Positions 35,223 to 44,814 of a stretch of DNA of 64,000 nucleotides are shown one piece after another. Below the pieces are notes generated by a model, which was not told where the DNA came from, made no database searches, and was given only the letters and a program-made list of their open reading frames with translations. A program made the translations under genes and the position numbers. This DNA is from Flavobacteriaceae bacterium CP2B (GTDB lineage: Bacteria > Bacteroidota > Bacteroidia > Flavobacteriales > Flavobacteriaceae). The stretch is taken from contig LXTR01000089.1 of NCBI GenBank assembly GCA_001683825.1, positions 92,021-156,020 of the forward strand, in the 5' to 3' direction. Numbering within the stretch: position 1 is the first letter of the stretch; each line of letters opens with the position of its first letter.

Positions 35223-36568
35223 AGATCATAATTGCAGGAGCAGGTGAGGTAGGCTTTCATTTGGCAAAATTACTTTCCTACGAATCACAGGACATCACCT
35301 TGATAGACACCAATAAGGAGAGCCTGGCTTACGCTGACAGTCACCTGGATATACGGGTGCTCCGAGGCGATGCCACTTCTATTGCCGTACTCCGCGAAGC
35401 CCAGGTAGAATCTTCAAGACTGGTGATAGGCGTTACTTCTTCAGAAACCACCAATATCACCCTTTGCATGCTGGCCAAGCAACTCGGGTCCAAACGCACC
35501 ATAGCCCGGATATCGAACGTGGAATTCATTGACCAGCGTGATGACATTAAGTTTTCGGAGTTGGGGATCGACGAATTGATCTCCCCTGAGGACCTGGCGG
35601 CTACCGAAATTCAATTGTTGCTGAACCAATCGGCGTTTAACGATACCTATGAATTTGAGAATGGGGCGCTTATTATGGTAGGGGTCTCCCTTCCAAAGTC
35701 GGCCCCCTTTGTCGGGAAGATGGTCATGGAAGCCGCCAAGGTGTTTCCCGAACTCCACTTCATGCCCATTGCCTTACAACGACGGGGAACCCAATATACC
35801 CTAATCCCCAGGGGCGATACCGTGTTCAACGAAGAAGACCAGGTATATTTCGTCACCGATCGGAAAGGGATGGACGAACTCTATAAGTTGACGGGCAAAA
35901 AGAAAGAAGAGATCCGCAATGTGATGATCCTTGGGGGAAGCAAGGTGGGCATCCACACGGCCAGGGAACTTTGCGCCAGTAAATTCAATGTAAAGCTTAT
36001 TGAAAAAGTAAAGGATAAGGCCTTCGAGATTGCCGATCAATTGCCCAATGCCCTTGTAATACAGGGCGATGGCCGAAATGTGGAGTTGCTGGAGGAAGAA
36101 AGCCTTGAGTCCATGGACGCCTTTATTGCGGTGACGGGGAATTCTGAGACAAATATCATGTCCTGCCTGGTTGCGAAGTCAAGGAATATAAAGAAAACCA
36201 TAGCCCTGGTAGAGAATATGGATTATTTCCAGTTGTCGCATTCCATTGGGGTAGATACCCTAATCAATAAAAAACTTTTGGCGGCAAATCATATTTTCCG
36301 CCATATCCGCAAAGGGGAGGTAGTGGCCTTGACCCGCCTCAACAACCTGAATGCCGAGATCCTGGAGTTTATCGTCAAACCAGCTTCGCATGTCGAAGGA
36401 AGGCGCATCAGGGAGCTCGATTTTCCAAGGTCGGCCATTATCGGAGGGGTCATCCGCGATGGGCAGGGCATTGTCGCCCTGGGGGATTTTAAAATTAAAG
36501 CCGGTGACCGTATCGTCGTATGCTGTTTGCCGCAATCGATCCCAAAGGTTGAAAAGATGTTCCAGTAA
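35219..36568 (+). CDS. trkA: Trk K+ uptake NAD-binding protein TrkA
   Basis: A 449-residue cytoplasmic regulatory subunit of the Trk potassium channel. It has two RCK modules in tandem: the first begins with IIAGAGEVGFHLAKLL and ends with Glu/Asp of the nucleotide pocket (TLIDTNKE), the second begins MILGGSKVGIHTARELC. Each is followed by a TrkA-C domain (about 140-220 and 365-449). It binds NAD(H) or ATP and gates TrkH. trkH follows after 3 bases, so they form one operon. An unusual leader region lies upstream. Confidence 0.97.
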   Translation: MKIIIAGAGEVGFHLAKLLSYESQDITLIDTNKESLAYADSHLDIRVLRGDATSIAVLREAQVESSRLVIGVTSSETTNITLCMLAKQLGSKRTIARISNVEFIDQRDDIKFSELGIDELISPEDLAATEIQLLLNQSAFNDTYEFENGALIMVGVSLPKSAPFVGKMVMEAAKVFPELHFMPIALQRRGTQYTLIPRGDTVFNEEDQVYFVTDRKGMDELYKLTGKKKEEIRNVMILGGSKVGIHTARELCASKFNVKLIEKVKDKAFEIADQLPNALVIQGDGRNVELLEEESLESMDAFIAVTGNSETNIMSCLVAKSRNIKKTIALVENMDYFQLSHSIGVDTLINKKLLAANHIFRHIRKGEVVALTRLNNLNAEILEFIVKPASHVEGRRIRELDFPRSAIIGGVIRDGQGIVALGDFKIKAGDRIVVCCLPQSIPKVEKMFQ

Positions 36569-36571
36569 TCT

Positions 36572-38062
36572 ATGGGCCTCAATTATAAAATAATAATTCA
36601 CCTGATGGGATTGCTGTTGCTGTGCAACGGCGGATTTATGCTTTTGGCCGCCCTGGTAAGCGGGATATACGATGATGGGGTAACCCTTGACATTACGCTG
36701 GCGGCCCTGGTCACCTTGATGGTTGGGGTGCTGTCCATGTTTTATACCCGTGGCCATAAGAAGGAGGTGAACCGCCGCGAAGGCTACATTGTTGTTACCG
36801 CGGGATGGCTTATCATGTCTGCCTCAGGCATGCTGCCATACCTGTTTTCCGAAGCGATCCCCGATACGACCAACGCCTTCTTTGAAACGATCTCAGGCTA
36901 TACCACCACAGGTGCCTCCATCGTCGATGATATTGAAGCGCTTCCCGAGGGGATCCTCTTTTGGCGAAGCCTGACGCATTGGATCGGGGGGATGGGGATC
37001 ATTGTCCTGGCCATTGCCATCCTGCCTTTACTGGGTATCGGGGGGATGCAATTGTTTGCTGCCGAGGCGCCGGGGCCCAACACCGACAAGTTGCACCCCA
37101 GGATCACCGATACCGCAAAACGCCTCTGGCTTATTTACTTTGGTTATACCCTGGCAGAAACCATTTTGCTGAAGGTGGCCGGAATGTCTTTTTTTGATGC
37201 TGTCAATCATTCCCTGGCAACGCTTTCCACCGGTGGGTTTTCCACCAAGAATGCCAGTCTGGCCTATTGGAATGACCAGCCCCTGATCCAGTATATCATC
37301 ATTGTATTTATGTTTCTTGCCGGCAGCAATTTTGTGTTGAGCTATTATGCCTTTAAAGGGAAGGTGCAACGGATTTTCAGGGACGAGGAGTTTAAGCTGT
37401 ATGGGATTTTTATAGGGGTCATTACCCTTATTGCGGCCCTGGTCATCTACCTGACGGGTAATGCAGAGCCTGCGGCCCTCGAAAATGCAGCGGCAGGGGA
37501 GGCCGAAAGCGCCTTCAGGCATGCGTTGTTCCAGGTGGTTTCCGTCGTGACCACCACGGGTTTTGTCAGTGCCGATTTTACCGGCTGGACGCCGTTCCTA
37601 ACGGTCGTATTCTTCGGGCTGATGTTTTCCGGCGGCTCTGCAGGTTCTACCGCGGGGGGGATCAAACTGATGCGGCATATCATGATCATCAAAAACGGTT
37701 TGCTCGAATTTAAAAGGACACTGCACCCCAATGCCGTGATCCCGGTACGCTACAACAATAAAACAGTCACAGAGCACATCGTCTATAACATTATCGGTTT
37801 TTTTGTCCTCTATATGCTTCTGTTTATCATCGGGTCACTGGGCCTGGGTTTTTTGGGACTGGACTTTGTTTCCTCTATTGGTGGGGCCGCCTCTTCGCTT
37901 GGGAATGTGGGGCCGGCCTTTGGTACCCTGAACCCGGTTAGCAATTTCAACAGCCTGCCCGATCTCGGTAAGTGGTGGTGCGGTTTCCTGATGCTGGCCG
38001 GACGGTTGGAACTCTTTACGGTCTTAATTCTGTTAACCCCTTATTTCTGGAAGCGTAGCTGA
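36572..38062 (+). CDS. trkH: Trk K+ uptake membrane protein TrkH
   Basis: A 496-residue inner-membrane K+ channel subunit with about ten transmembrane segments and four pore loops. The selectivity-loop sequences are visible: SGYTTTGASIVDD, LATLSTGGFSTKN, VSVVTTTGFVSADF, and GGAASSLGNVGPAFG, the four non-identical filters of the SKT family. Length is typical. Directly downstream of trkA, and followed by a strong bidirectional terminator. Confidence 0.97.
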   Translation: MGLNYKIIIHLMGLLLLCNGGFMLLAALVSGIYDDGVTLDITLAALVTLMVGVLSMFYTRGHKKEVNRREGYIVVTAGWLIMSASGMLPYLFSEAIPDTTNAFFETISGYTTTGASIVDDIEALPEGILFWRSLTHWIGGMGIIVLAIAILPLLGIGGMQLFAAEAPGPNTDKLHPRITDTAKRLWLIYFGYTLAETILLKVAGMSFFDAVNHSLATLSTGGFSTKNASLAYWNDQPLIQYIIIVFMFLAGSNFVLSYYAFKGKVQRIFRDEEFKLYGIFIGVITLIAALVIYLTGNAEPAALENAAAGEAESAFRHALFQVVSVVTTTGFVSADFTGWTPFLTVVFFGLMFSGGSAGSTAGGIKLMRHIMIIKNGLLEFKRTLHPNAVIPVRYNNKTVTEHIVYNIIGFFVLYMLLFIIGSLGLGFLGLDFVSSIGGAASSLGNVGPAFGTLNPVSNFNSLPDLGKWWCGFLMLAGRLELFTVLILLTPYFWKRS

Positions 38063-38085
38063 GGCTGAGCCCCTTTAAAACGCTA

Positions 38086-38119
38086 AAAAGGCCATTACCG
38101 TTGCCGGCAATGGCCTTTT
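38086..38119 (+). terminator. Bidirectional intrinsic terminator between trkH and the aminotransferase gene
   Basis: AAAAGGCCATT and AATGGCCTTTT form an 11-bp stem with an inner CCG/CGG pairing in the loop. It serves the convergent transcripts of trkH and the aminotransferase. Confidence 0.9.
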
Positions 38120-38145
38120 CTTATTCTTTCCCGTGGGAGAACGCC

Positions 38146-39339
38146 CTATACCACGGCTTTGATCCTCGCCACAGCCTCGCGGATTTCTTTTTCTGATGCG
38201 GCATAGGAAATGCGGATACAGTTTGGGTTCCCGAAGGCTTCTCCGGTAACCGTGGCTACATTGGCATGCTCAAGCAGGTAAATGGCAAAATCGGAGGCAT
38301 TGTTGATCGTGGTCCCATTTAGCGTACGGCCAAAAAAGTTTGATATATCAGGGAACACATAAAACGCTCCTTCCGGTACATTTAACTGAAAGCCCTCTAC
38401 CTCGCCCAGCAATGATAGGATGAGGTCCCTTCGCTTATGGAACTCATCAATCATGTACTTGATCTTGCTAACCGGCGCTTCCAGTGCGGCAATCGTTGCG
38501 CGTTGTGCAATGGCGTTGGCCCCGCTGGTGATCTGGCCCTGGAATTTTGTACAGGCTTTGGCAATCCAATCGGGAGCACCGATATAGCCAATCCTCCATC
38601 CGGTCATGGCGAAGGCTTTGGAAACCCCGTTGACCGTAATGGTGCGTTCATACATTCCATCAATGCCCGCGATGCTTTCATGGCGCCCACGGAAATTGAT
38701 GTGTTCATAAATTTCATCGGAAACCACGAAGATATCAGGGTGGTTCCGCAATACAGCCGCCAGTCCCTGTAACTCCTCCTTGCTATACACCGATCCACTG
38801 GGGTTGCAGGGAGAACTGAACCACAACATCCTGGTTTTGGGCGTAATGGCCTTTTCCAGTTGCCCGGGGGTCATTTTAAAATCCGATTCGATATCCGTGG
38901 GTACTTCTACCGGAACCCCCTCCGCCAGTTTTACTATATCGCTGTAGCTAACCCAGTAAGGGGCCGGCAGTATGACTTCGTCTCCCTTATTGAGCATGAC
39001 CATGGCGACGTTTGCCAGGGACTGTTTGGCGCCGGTGGATACCACAATCTGGTTGAGGCCGTATTCCAAGTGGTTGTCTCTTTTAAACTTATTGGAAATG
39101 GCTTGTTTTAGGTCGGCATAGCCGTCTACGGGAGAATAACTGCTGTAGTTATCGTCTATGGCCTTTTTGGCTGCTTCCTTGATAAAATCAGGGATGTCAA
39201 AATCGGGTTCCCCAAGGCTCAGGCCAATAATGTCCTTTCCCTGTCCGCGTAACTCCCTGGCCTTGGCAGCCATGGCAAGGGTAGCCGAAGTGGCCATGTT
39301 GGTAATTCTTTCGGAGAGCATGTTCTTAATTTCCACCAT
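38146..39339 (-). CDS. Aspartate aminotransferase family (PLP fold type I)
   Basis: A 397-residue aminotransferase of the class Ib aspartate/prephenate aminotransferase group. The PLP lysine is Lys241 in VNGVSKAFAMTGWRIGY. Asn180 in SPCNPSG and Asp208-Tyr211 in SDEIYEH hold the cofactor, and Arg near NCIRISYA binds the substrate carboxylate. SPVDGYADLKQAI is typical of the AspC/AatA group in Bacteroidota. An alternative ATG at 39321 (MLSERITNMATS) is also plausible. It probably makes aspartate or aromatic amino acids. The desaturase gene lies 4 bp upstream on the same strand. Confidence 0.93.
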   Translation of the reverse strand: MVEIKNMLSERITNMATSATLAMAAKARELRGQGKDIIGLSLGEPDFDIPDFIKEAAKKAIDDNYSSYSPVDGYADLKQAISNKFKRDNHLEYGLNQIVVSTGAKQSLANVAMVMLNKGDEVILPAPYWVSYSDIVKLAEGVPVEVPTDIESDFKMTPGQLEKAITPKTRMLWFSSPCNPSGSVYSKEELQGLAAVLRNHPDIFVVSDEIYEHINFRGRHESIAGIDGMYERTITVNGVSKAFAMTGWRIGYIGAPDWIAKACTKFQGQITSGANAIAQRATIAALEAPVSKIKYMIDEFHKRRDLILSLLGEVEGFQLNVPEGAFYVFPDISNFFGRTLNGTTINNASDFAIYLLEHANVATVTGEAFGNPNCIRISYAASEKEIREAVARIKAVV

Positions 39340-39343
39340 AATG

Positions 39344-40447
39344 TTATTGATATTGGAGGCTGGGGTTCTTTCCCAGTTCCTTCAGATGTTTAAAGTGCGA
39401 AATTATAGCTTTTCTGGTAGTTTTGTATTCGTTATAGGGCAAATTGAACTCCCGCGCGGTTTGTTTCACAATTTTTGAAATATTTGTGTAATGTATATGG
39501 CTGATGTTCGGGAATATATGGTGCTCTACCTGGTGATTCAGCCCCCCAGTAAACCAATTGACAATCCGGTTCCTGGTGCCAAAATTAACCGTGGTAAACA
39601 GTTGGTGGATCGCCCAGGTATTTTTCATGGACCCATCCTTTTCGGGCAGGGGGGTATCCGCCTCATCAACGACATGCGCCAGTTGGAAAACCACGCTCAG
39701 GATAACCCCTGCCACATAATGCATAACGAAAAAGCCCAGGAGGATTTTCCACCATGCGATGCTGAGGAAGATCATGGGGATGACAATCCATATGGTCACA
39801 TAGATCGCCTTGGTTATAAACAGGACACTCCAGTTAAGGATTGGGTTGGGAAACTTGCCATAGGCAAGTTTGCGTTTGGTGTAGCGGTACATCTGGAGAA
39901 AATCCGTGGTCACCGCCCAGTTGAAGGTTAGCAGCCCGTAGAGGAAAATAGAATAGTAATGCTGGAACCTGTGAAACCTGTGCCATTTGGCATGTTCGGA
40001 AAAGCGGAGGATACGGCCTGCTTCCAGGTCTTCGTCATGGTTGTGGATGTTGGTGTAGGTGTGGTGCAACACGTTGTGCTGTACCTGCCAGTTATAGACA
40101 TTGCCCGCCAGGATATAGATGCTGCTCCCCATCAGTTTGTTTACCCACTTTTTGGTGGAGTAAGAACCGTGGTTGCCGTCGTGCATGACATTCATGCCCA
40201 CACCTGCCATCCCCACGCCCATCACTATGGTGAGCAACAGGTTCGCCCAGTTGGGCAGGTCCAGGGTAAGGATCAGGAAGTAGGGCGTAAGGAAAAGGGC
40301 GAACATTACCGCCGTTTTCAAGTGCAATTGCCAGTTCCCGGTTTTTTTCAGATCATTTTCCTTGAAATACGTGTTCACCCTTTTGTTCAGGGTCCGGAAA
40401 AACTGTGCCGAATCTTTACGTGAGAATCGAATGCTGGGTTTGTTCAT
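39344..40447 (-). CDS. Membrane fatty acid (acyl-CoA/acyl-lipid) desaturase
   Basis: A 367-residue membrane desaturase with the three di-iron histidine boxes: MHDGNHGSY (His89, His93), HNVLHHTYTNIHNHD (His124, His128, His129) and, near residue 310, NHQVEHHIFPNISH. Four hydrophobic spans flank them. This layout is the FADS family with the Q/N-xxHH third box that is usual for front-end or delta-6/delta-5-like desaturases, though here without a fused cytochrome b5. It introduces a double bond into membrane acyl chains. The 5' neighbour on the other strand is rsmG, transcribed divergently. Confidence 0.93.
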   Translation of the reverse strand: MNKPSIRFSRKDSAQFFRTLNKRVNTYFKENDLKKTGNWQLHLKTAVMFALFLTPYFLILTLDLPNWANLLLTIVMGVGMAGVGMNVMHDGNHGSYSTKKWVNKLMGSSIYILAGNVYNWQVQHNVLHHTYTNIHNHDEDLEAGRILRFSEHAKWHRFHRFQHYYSIFLYGLLTFNWAVTTDFLQMYRYTKRKLAYGKFPNPILNWSVLFITKAIYVTIWIVIPMIFLSIAWWKILLGFFVMHYVAGVILSVVFQLAHVVDEADTPLPEKDGSMKNTWAIHQLFTTVNFGTRNRIVNWFTGGLNHQVEHHIFPNISHIHYTNISKIVKQTAREFNLPYNEYKTTRKAIISHFKHLKELGKNPSLQYQ

Positions 40448-40529
40448 AAATGAGATTTTGTCTGTAAAGCGTCTGGGGCCTTAAATATAACGTAAAATAC
40501 CAGCTTTTAATATTAGAAATTTAAAGTAG

Positions 40530-40537
40530 TACTTTTG
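40530..40537 (+). promoter_or_regulatory. -7 promoter box for rsmG
   Basis: TACTTTTG, 19 bases before the ATG at 40557. Confidence 0.5.
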
Positions 40538-40556
40538 CGAAAATACAAAGGTACGG

Positions 40557-41192
40557 ATGCCAGCTGACATAGTTTTTAAATATTTTCACAACTTTTCGGA
40601 AGAACAACAGCAGCAGTTCAGGCAATTGGAGTCGCTTTACCAGGACTGGAACATGAAAATCAACGTGGTTTCGCGCAAGGATATAGACGAGTTGTACCTC
40701 AGGCACGTGCTTCATTCCCTGGGGATTATGAAAGTACTATCCTTTAAGCCAGGTGCCCAAATACTGGATGTGGGCACCGGAGGCGGTTTTCCGGGGATCC
40801 CCCTGGCTATTGCCTTTCCTCAAACCCATTTTACCCTGGTGGACGCCATTGGCAAAAAGATCAAAGTGGTGGAGGAAGTGGTCCAGGGGTTGGGCCTGAG
40901 TAACGTTACAGCCTTGCATCGCCGGGTTGAAGAACTGGACGGGCACTACGATTTCATCGTTAGCAGGGCCGTGGCGGCTATGCCCACTTTTGTTCGCTGG
41001 GTAAAAGGACGGATCAAAAAACACTCGGTCCACGAACTTAAAAACGGGATCCTCTACCTCAAAGGCGGGGATCTGGAAGAAGAGTTACAACCCTACAGGA
41101 CGGTAAAGGTTTTTAACCTGAAGGATCATTTTGAAGAGGAATTCTTTGAAACAAAGAAAGTGGTCTACCTGCCTGTGAAATACCAGCGTTGA
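40557..41192 (+). CDS. rsmG: 16S rRNA (guanine527-N7)-methyltransferase RsmG
   Basis: A 211-residue SAM-dependent methyltransferase that modifies G527 of 16S rRNA (GidB). Signature: NVVSRKDIDELYLRHVLHSL, SAM motif ILDVGTGGGFPGIPLAI, LVDAIGKKIKVV and the conserved DFIVSRAVAAMPTFVRW. Length normal. It is single, with its own TACTTTTG promoter, and it converges on a small basic ORF one base downstream. Confidence 0.97.
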   Translation: MPADIVFKYFHNFSEEQQQQFRQLESLYQDWNMKINVVSRKDIDELYLRHVLHSLGIMKVLSFKPGAQILDVGTGGGFPGIPLAIAFPQTHFTLVDAIGKKIKVVEEVVQGLGLSNVTALHRRVEELDGHYDFIVSRAVAAMPTFVRWVKGRIKKHSVHELKNGILYLKGGDLEEELQPYRTVKVFNLKDHFEEEFFETKKVVYLPVKYQR

Positions 41193-41193
41193 A

Positions 41194-41322
41194 TCAGATG
41201 GCGTAAACACTGTAAAAGGCCTTGCGGTACCTTTTGGCATACGCGTGCATGAATGCCCAAACCTGATGGTAGGAAGACTGTAAACTCTTCAAACGGGACC
41301 TTTTGGCTACCTTACTTTTCAT
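41194..41322 (-). CDS. Small basic protein, 42 residues
   Basis: From ATG 41322 a 42-codon frame ends one base before the rsmG stop. The product (MKSKVAKRSRLKSLQSS, then YHQVWAFMHAYAKRYRKAF) is strongly basic and aromatic, with regular K/R and aromatic spacing that suggests an amphipathic helix. It could bind nucleic acid or be an antimicrobial-like or regulatory peptide. About 195 bp of AT-rich DNA lies upstream. I do not recognise a family, and short length leaves real doubt. Confidence 0.45.
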   Translation of the reverse strand: MKSKVAKRSRLKSLQSSYHQVWAFMHAYAKRYRKAFYSVYAI

Positions 41323-41518
41323 AGTGTAACGGGTTAATGAGTTTGCAATGCAAAGTTTACGTATTAAATTTACAATTAATTAACGTTAAATTTACATAAA
41401 AAGTATATAAAATTTGCAAACACCTCATTAAAAGGAAGTTAATCGCCAATAGCGCGGTCATTAATGCCTGCATGCCGGCAATGGCCTCCGATCAAACCAA
41501 AAGCGGGGTAAGATCTGC

Positions 41519-43147
41519 TTATCCCAGGAAGGGATAGCGGTAATCCGTAGGGCTTACAAAGGTTTCCTTGATCAGCCGGGGCGAAACCCAGCGTAGCAGG
41601 TTCTGAGCCGATCCCGCTTTATCGTTGGTGCCCGATGCCCGCGCGCCACCAAAGGGTTGCTGGCCCACAACGGCCCCTGTGGGTTTGTCGTTGATATAAA
41701 AGTTGCCTGCCGCATTTTGCAGCGCTTTAGTGGCCTGGGCTATGGCATAGCGGTCCGCGGCCATCACCGCACCCGTCAGGGCGTATTCCGAAGTGGTGTC
41801 TACCAGTTCCAGTGTTTTGGTCCAGTCCTTGTCTTCGTAGACATAAACGGTTACCACCGGCCCAAACAACTCCGTGGTCATCGTAGGGTAGTGGGGGTCG
41901 GTTGTAAGGATGACGGTCGGTTCGATGAAATACCCTTTGGACTTGTCATAGCCCCCGCCCACGACGATGTCTGCTTCTTTGTCTTTTTTCGCCTGGTCAA
42001 TATAAGAAGCGAGCTTGTCAAACGCCGCTTCATGGATCACAGCGGTAATAAAATTGCTCATATCCTCAGGAGACCCCGGGGGGTTAAAAGAGGCAACATC
42101 TTTCTTCACCAGGGCTAAAACTTCACTGGCAGTAGACTTTGGAAGGTATACCCGGGAAGCGGCACTACACTTCTGCCCCTGGAATTCAAAAGCGCCCCTG
42201 GTAATAGCGGTGGCCACTTGATCGGGCGCGGCCGTCGGATGGGCCAGGATAAAATCCTTGCCCCCCGTTTCACCGACGATCCGAGGATACGTTTTATAGG
42301 TGGCGATATTGTTCCCGATTTTGGCCCAAAGCGACCTGAAAACACTGGTAGAGCCGGTGTAGTGGATCCCCGCAAAATCAGGGCTGGCAAGCACTTCCTC
42401 CGTAATCATGGCCGGATCGCCATAGACCAGGTTGATGACCCCATCGGGCAGGCCTGCCTCTATAAGTACGTCCATGATGACCTTGGCTGAGAATACCTGG
42501 TGGTCACTGGGTTTCCAGACAACCACGTTGCCCATCATGGCGGCACTGGTGGGCAGGTTCCCCGCAATAGCGGTAAAGTTGAAAGGGGTTACTGCGTAAA
42601 CAAAGCCTTCCAGCGGACGGTATTCCACACGGTTCCAGATGCCCTCCTCGGATTCGGGCTGGTCATTGTAGATCTGGGCCATGTACTCGACATTGAAACG
42701 CAGGAAATCAATCAATTCGCAAGCCGAGTCAATTTCCGCCTGATGGATGTTCTTGGATTGGGCGATCATGGTAGCCGCATTCATTTTGGCCCGGTAAGGC
42801 CCGGCGATAAGGGCCGCTGCTTTCAGGAATACCGAAGCCCGTTGTTCCCATCTCAGGTCGGCCCATGCTTCCCTGGCTCCGAGGGAGGATCTGATGGCCT
42901 TTGCCACCTCGGCCCTGGAAGCCTTGTGGTATTGCCCAACCTTGTGCTGGTGGTCATGGGGAGGGGCTATTGGGGCCGTATTTCCCGTCCGGACTTCTTC
43001 ATTCCCGATATACATCGGGATGTCTTCCTTCCCATTGAAGTAGGCCTTGTACTGCGCGAGTACCTGCTCCCTTTCGGGGCTGCCTGCCTCATACGTTTTT
43101 ACTGCTTCGTTTACTGCTACCGGGACATGAAAAAATCCTTTACCCAT
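41519..43147 (-). CDS. pruA: L-glutamate gamma-semialdehyde dehydrogenase (P5C dehydrogenase)
   Basis: A 542-residue ALDH4-family enzyme oxidising glutamate semialdehyde to glutamate in proline catabolism. The ATG at 43147 is used; the codon before it is TTG. Catalytic Cys327 is in FEFQGQKCSAASR, general base Glu293 in RIVGETGGKDF. PFNFTAIAGNLP and PFGGARASGTNDKAG complete the family fingerprint. There is no PutA-type proline dehydrogenase fused or adjacent. A TACCTTTG box lies 29 bases upstream, so transcription can be independent of apaG. Confidence 0.97.
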   Translation of the reverse strand: MGKGFFHVPVAVNEAVKTYEAGSPEREQVLAQYKAYFNGKEDIPMYIGNEEVRTGNTAPIAPPHDHQHKVGQYHKASRAEVAKAIRSSLGAREAWADLRWEQRASVFLKAAALIAGPYRAKMNAATMIAQSKNIHQAEIDSACELIDFLRFNVEYMAQIYNDQPESEEGIWNRVEYRPLEGFVYAVTPFNFTAIAGNLPTSAAMMGNVVVWKPSDHQVFSAKVIMDVLIEAGLPDGVINLVYGDPAMITEEVLASPDFAGIHYTGSTSVFRSLWAKIGNNIATYKTYPRIVGETGGKDFILAHPTAAPDQVATAITRGAFEFQGQKCSAASRVYLPKSTASEVLALVKKDVASFNPPGSPEDMSNFITAVIHEAAFDKLASYIDQAKKDKEADIVVGGGYDKSKGYFIEPTVILTTDPHYPTMTTELFGPVVTVYVYEDKDWTKTLELVDTTSEYALTGAVMAADRYAIAQATKALQNAAGNFYINDKPTGAVVGQQPFGGARASGTNDKAGSAQNLLRWVSPRLIKETFVSPTDYRYPFLG

Positions 43148-43176
43148 CAATCTTTTTTTTTAAATTAAAATCGTTT

Positions 43177-43184
43177 CAAAGGTA
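43177..43184 (-). promoter_or_regulatory. -7 promoter box for pruA
   Basis: Minus-strand TACCTTTG, 29 bases before the pruA ATG. Confidence 0.5.
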
Positions 43185-43231
43185 CTAAAACATCCAGCGA
43201 AACGAAAAATAAAAGGGGGGTAAAAGGAAGG

Positions 43232-43618
43232 CTAGTTCAGCGCAAAGGGGGCGCTGAATTTAAAGGTGGGCACAAAGACCCTGAACTTTTCCGTGGTGGT
43301 GAAATTGACCATGTTGTAGTGTCCTTTCATAGCACCTATAGGAGATGCCAGCAAACAACCTGAGCTGTAGGTGTGGGATTCTCCGGGTTTGATCACAGGC
43401 TTTTTCCCGATGACGCCTTCCCCATCCAATACTTCAAAATCATTCAGGGAATCGTAAATCTCCCAATGCCTGGAGGTCAGTTGTACCGAATCCTTGCTCT
43501 GGTTCTCAATGGTAATGGTATACCCAAACGCGAAGTGCATTTTGTAATTCTTGAAGAAGGTGCCTTCGAAACTCGTGGTCACCGATATCTTGATCCCTTT
43601 TGTAACCTGTGTGATCAT
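43232..43618 (-). CDS. apaG: ApaG (DUF525) domain protein
   Basis: A 128-residue single-domain Ig-like protein of the ApaG family. Characteristic strands: FAFGYTITIENQSKDSVQLTS, SRHWEIYDSLN, GEGVIGKKPVIKPGESHTYS and SPIGAMKGHYNM. ApaG has been linked to divalent cation resistance and Ap4A metabolism in gamma-proteobacteria, but its molecular role is unclear. It lies 12 bp downstream of the DUF3667 gene and probably shares its transcript. Confidence 0.95.
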   Translation of the reverse strand: MITQVTKGIKISVTTSFEGTFFKNYKMHFAFGYTITIENQSKDSVQLTSRHWEIYDSLNDFEVLDGEGVIGKKPVIKPGESHTYSSGCLLASPIGAMKGHYNMVNFTTTEKFRVFVPTFKFSAPFALN

Positions 43619-43630
43619 AATTACAACTAA

Positions 43631-44755
43631 CTAATAGGTGAAAGCGCTTGCCAGGACAAAGATCAGGCCCGCAACGGCTGCTAAAATAAAAAAAACCGCG
43701 TTCAGGAACAGGTATTTTAAGATAGTTTTAAAATGCCCCTGCCCGTAAAAATTTCGCATCGCCAAATAGAGGAATACCGAAAAAACAGTAAGGGCTATCC
43801 AGTTCGTTGATGTTTTCAGGATGGTGTCTACCAAAAAACTAACAATGAGCAAGATAAATAATAGGGATTGATTGTGAAAGCTAAAAATAAGATTATCGGT
43901 GTAGGTGTATTTTTTCCTGATATATACCAATGCAATAAAGAAAGCGAAGAGGGGTAGAAAGAAAAATGTGGCGAAGGGCAGGCGTGAGGTCAGGGAGTTT
44001 AAGAAGCTGCCTGGCTGGTGCGCAACTTTTATGATACTACCGGCGATGCTATAGCTCATTTTGTTTTCCATGTTGTCGGGGATGGCGTATTTCTGCACGG
44101 CGCTTTGAAACCCAAAGATCGAATCCCGCTCCATAAGGGTCATGAAAAACCGGGATTTTTGCCCGATCCTTTCTATCGGATTGCTGTCGCTGATCTTCCC
44201 GAAGTACCCCCCGGGATCATGAACGATGAGCGAATCCTTGATCCTGCGTAGTTCTTTATACGTTTTGGCAGGGACCACGGAGTCTATTAGTTGCAGGGCC
44301 TCTTCCTGTTCGGCCGTGCCCTCCTGAATGGCCATGCTGATGGCTTCTGCCGGGTCAAAAGAGAGGGTGTCATTGCTTTGTCCGATGCGGTCCAGAGCAC
44401 TGAAATCTCCGCTCAAACCGAGCATCAGGAAATAGATGATGGCCAGGCTCAGCATAAACCGGAATGGGTTGGTATACCGCATCCGTTTGCCTTCTACATA
44501 TTCCTTGCTGATCCGGCCGGGATGGAGCAGCATGGCAGATAGCGTCCTTAGCAGACGGGAGTCATAAGATAGGATGTTGGAAAAAAACTCGTCAAAAAAG
44601 TCCCGGATCGACACATTTTTGGTGCTGTTGGCCTGTGCGCAATTAGGACAGTAGCGGTCACTCATGTCCAGGGGGTGGCCACAGTTGAGGCATTCGGTTC
44701 CCCGGTATTTTAACTGGAACCGTCCCCTGTTGTATTTGGTTGGTTTATCGGTCAT
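43631..44755 (-). CDS. DUF3667 zinc-ribbon membrane protein
   Basis: A 374-residue protein. An N-terminal zinc ribbon (CLNCGHPLDMSDRYCPNCAQ) is followed by the DUF3667 core SIRDFFDEFFSNILSYDSRL and LLHPGRISKEYVEGKRMRYT, then hydrophobic segments at about 95-112, 265-285, 295-315, 320-335 and 345-370. A long soluble acidic stretch lies between the first and second segment. Widespread in Bacteroidota, with unknown function. It sits between the T9SS plug gene and apaG on the same strand. Confidence 0.88.
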   Translation of the reverse strand: MTDKPTKYNRGRFQLKYRGTECLNCGHPLDMSDRYCPNCAQANSTKNVSIRDFFDEFFSNILSYDSRLLRTLSAMLLHPGRISKEYVEGKRMRYTNPFRFMLSLAIIYFLMLGLSGDFSALDRIGQSNDTLSFDPAEAISMAIQEGTAEQEEALQLIDSVVPAKTYKELRRIKDSLIVHDPGGYFGKISDSNPIERIGQKSRFFMTLMERDSIFGFQSAVQKYAIPDNMENKMSYSIAGSIIKVAHQPGSFLNSLTSRLPFATFFFLPLFAFFIALVYIRKKYTYTDNLIFSFHNQSLLFILLIVSFLVDTILKTSTNWIALTVFSVFLYLAMRNFYGQGHFKTILKYLFLNAVFFILAAVAGLIFVLASAFTY

Positions 44756-44814
44756 CTGCTGTTAAAGTCTTGATGATGCTTCCGGGTGCATATCGGGGGT
44801 GTCGCTAAGATACA

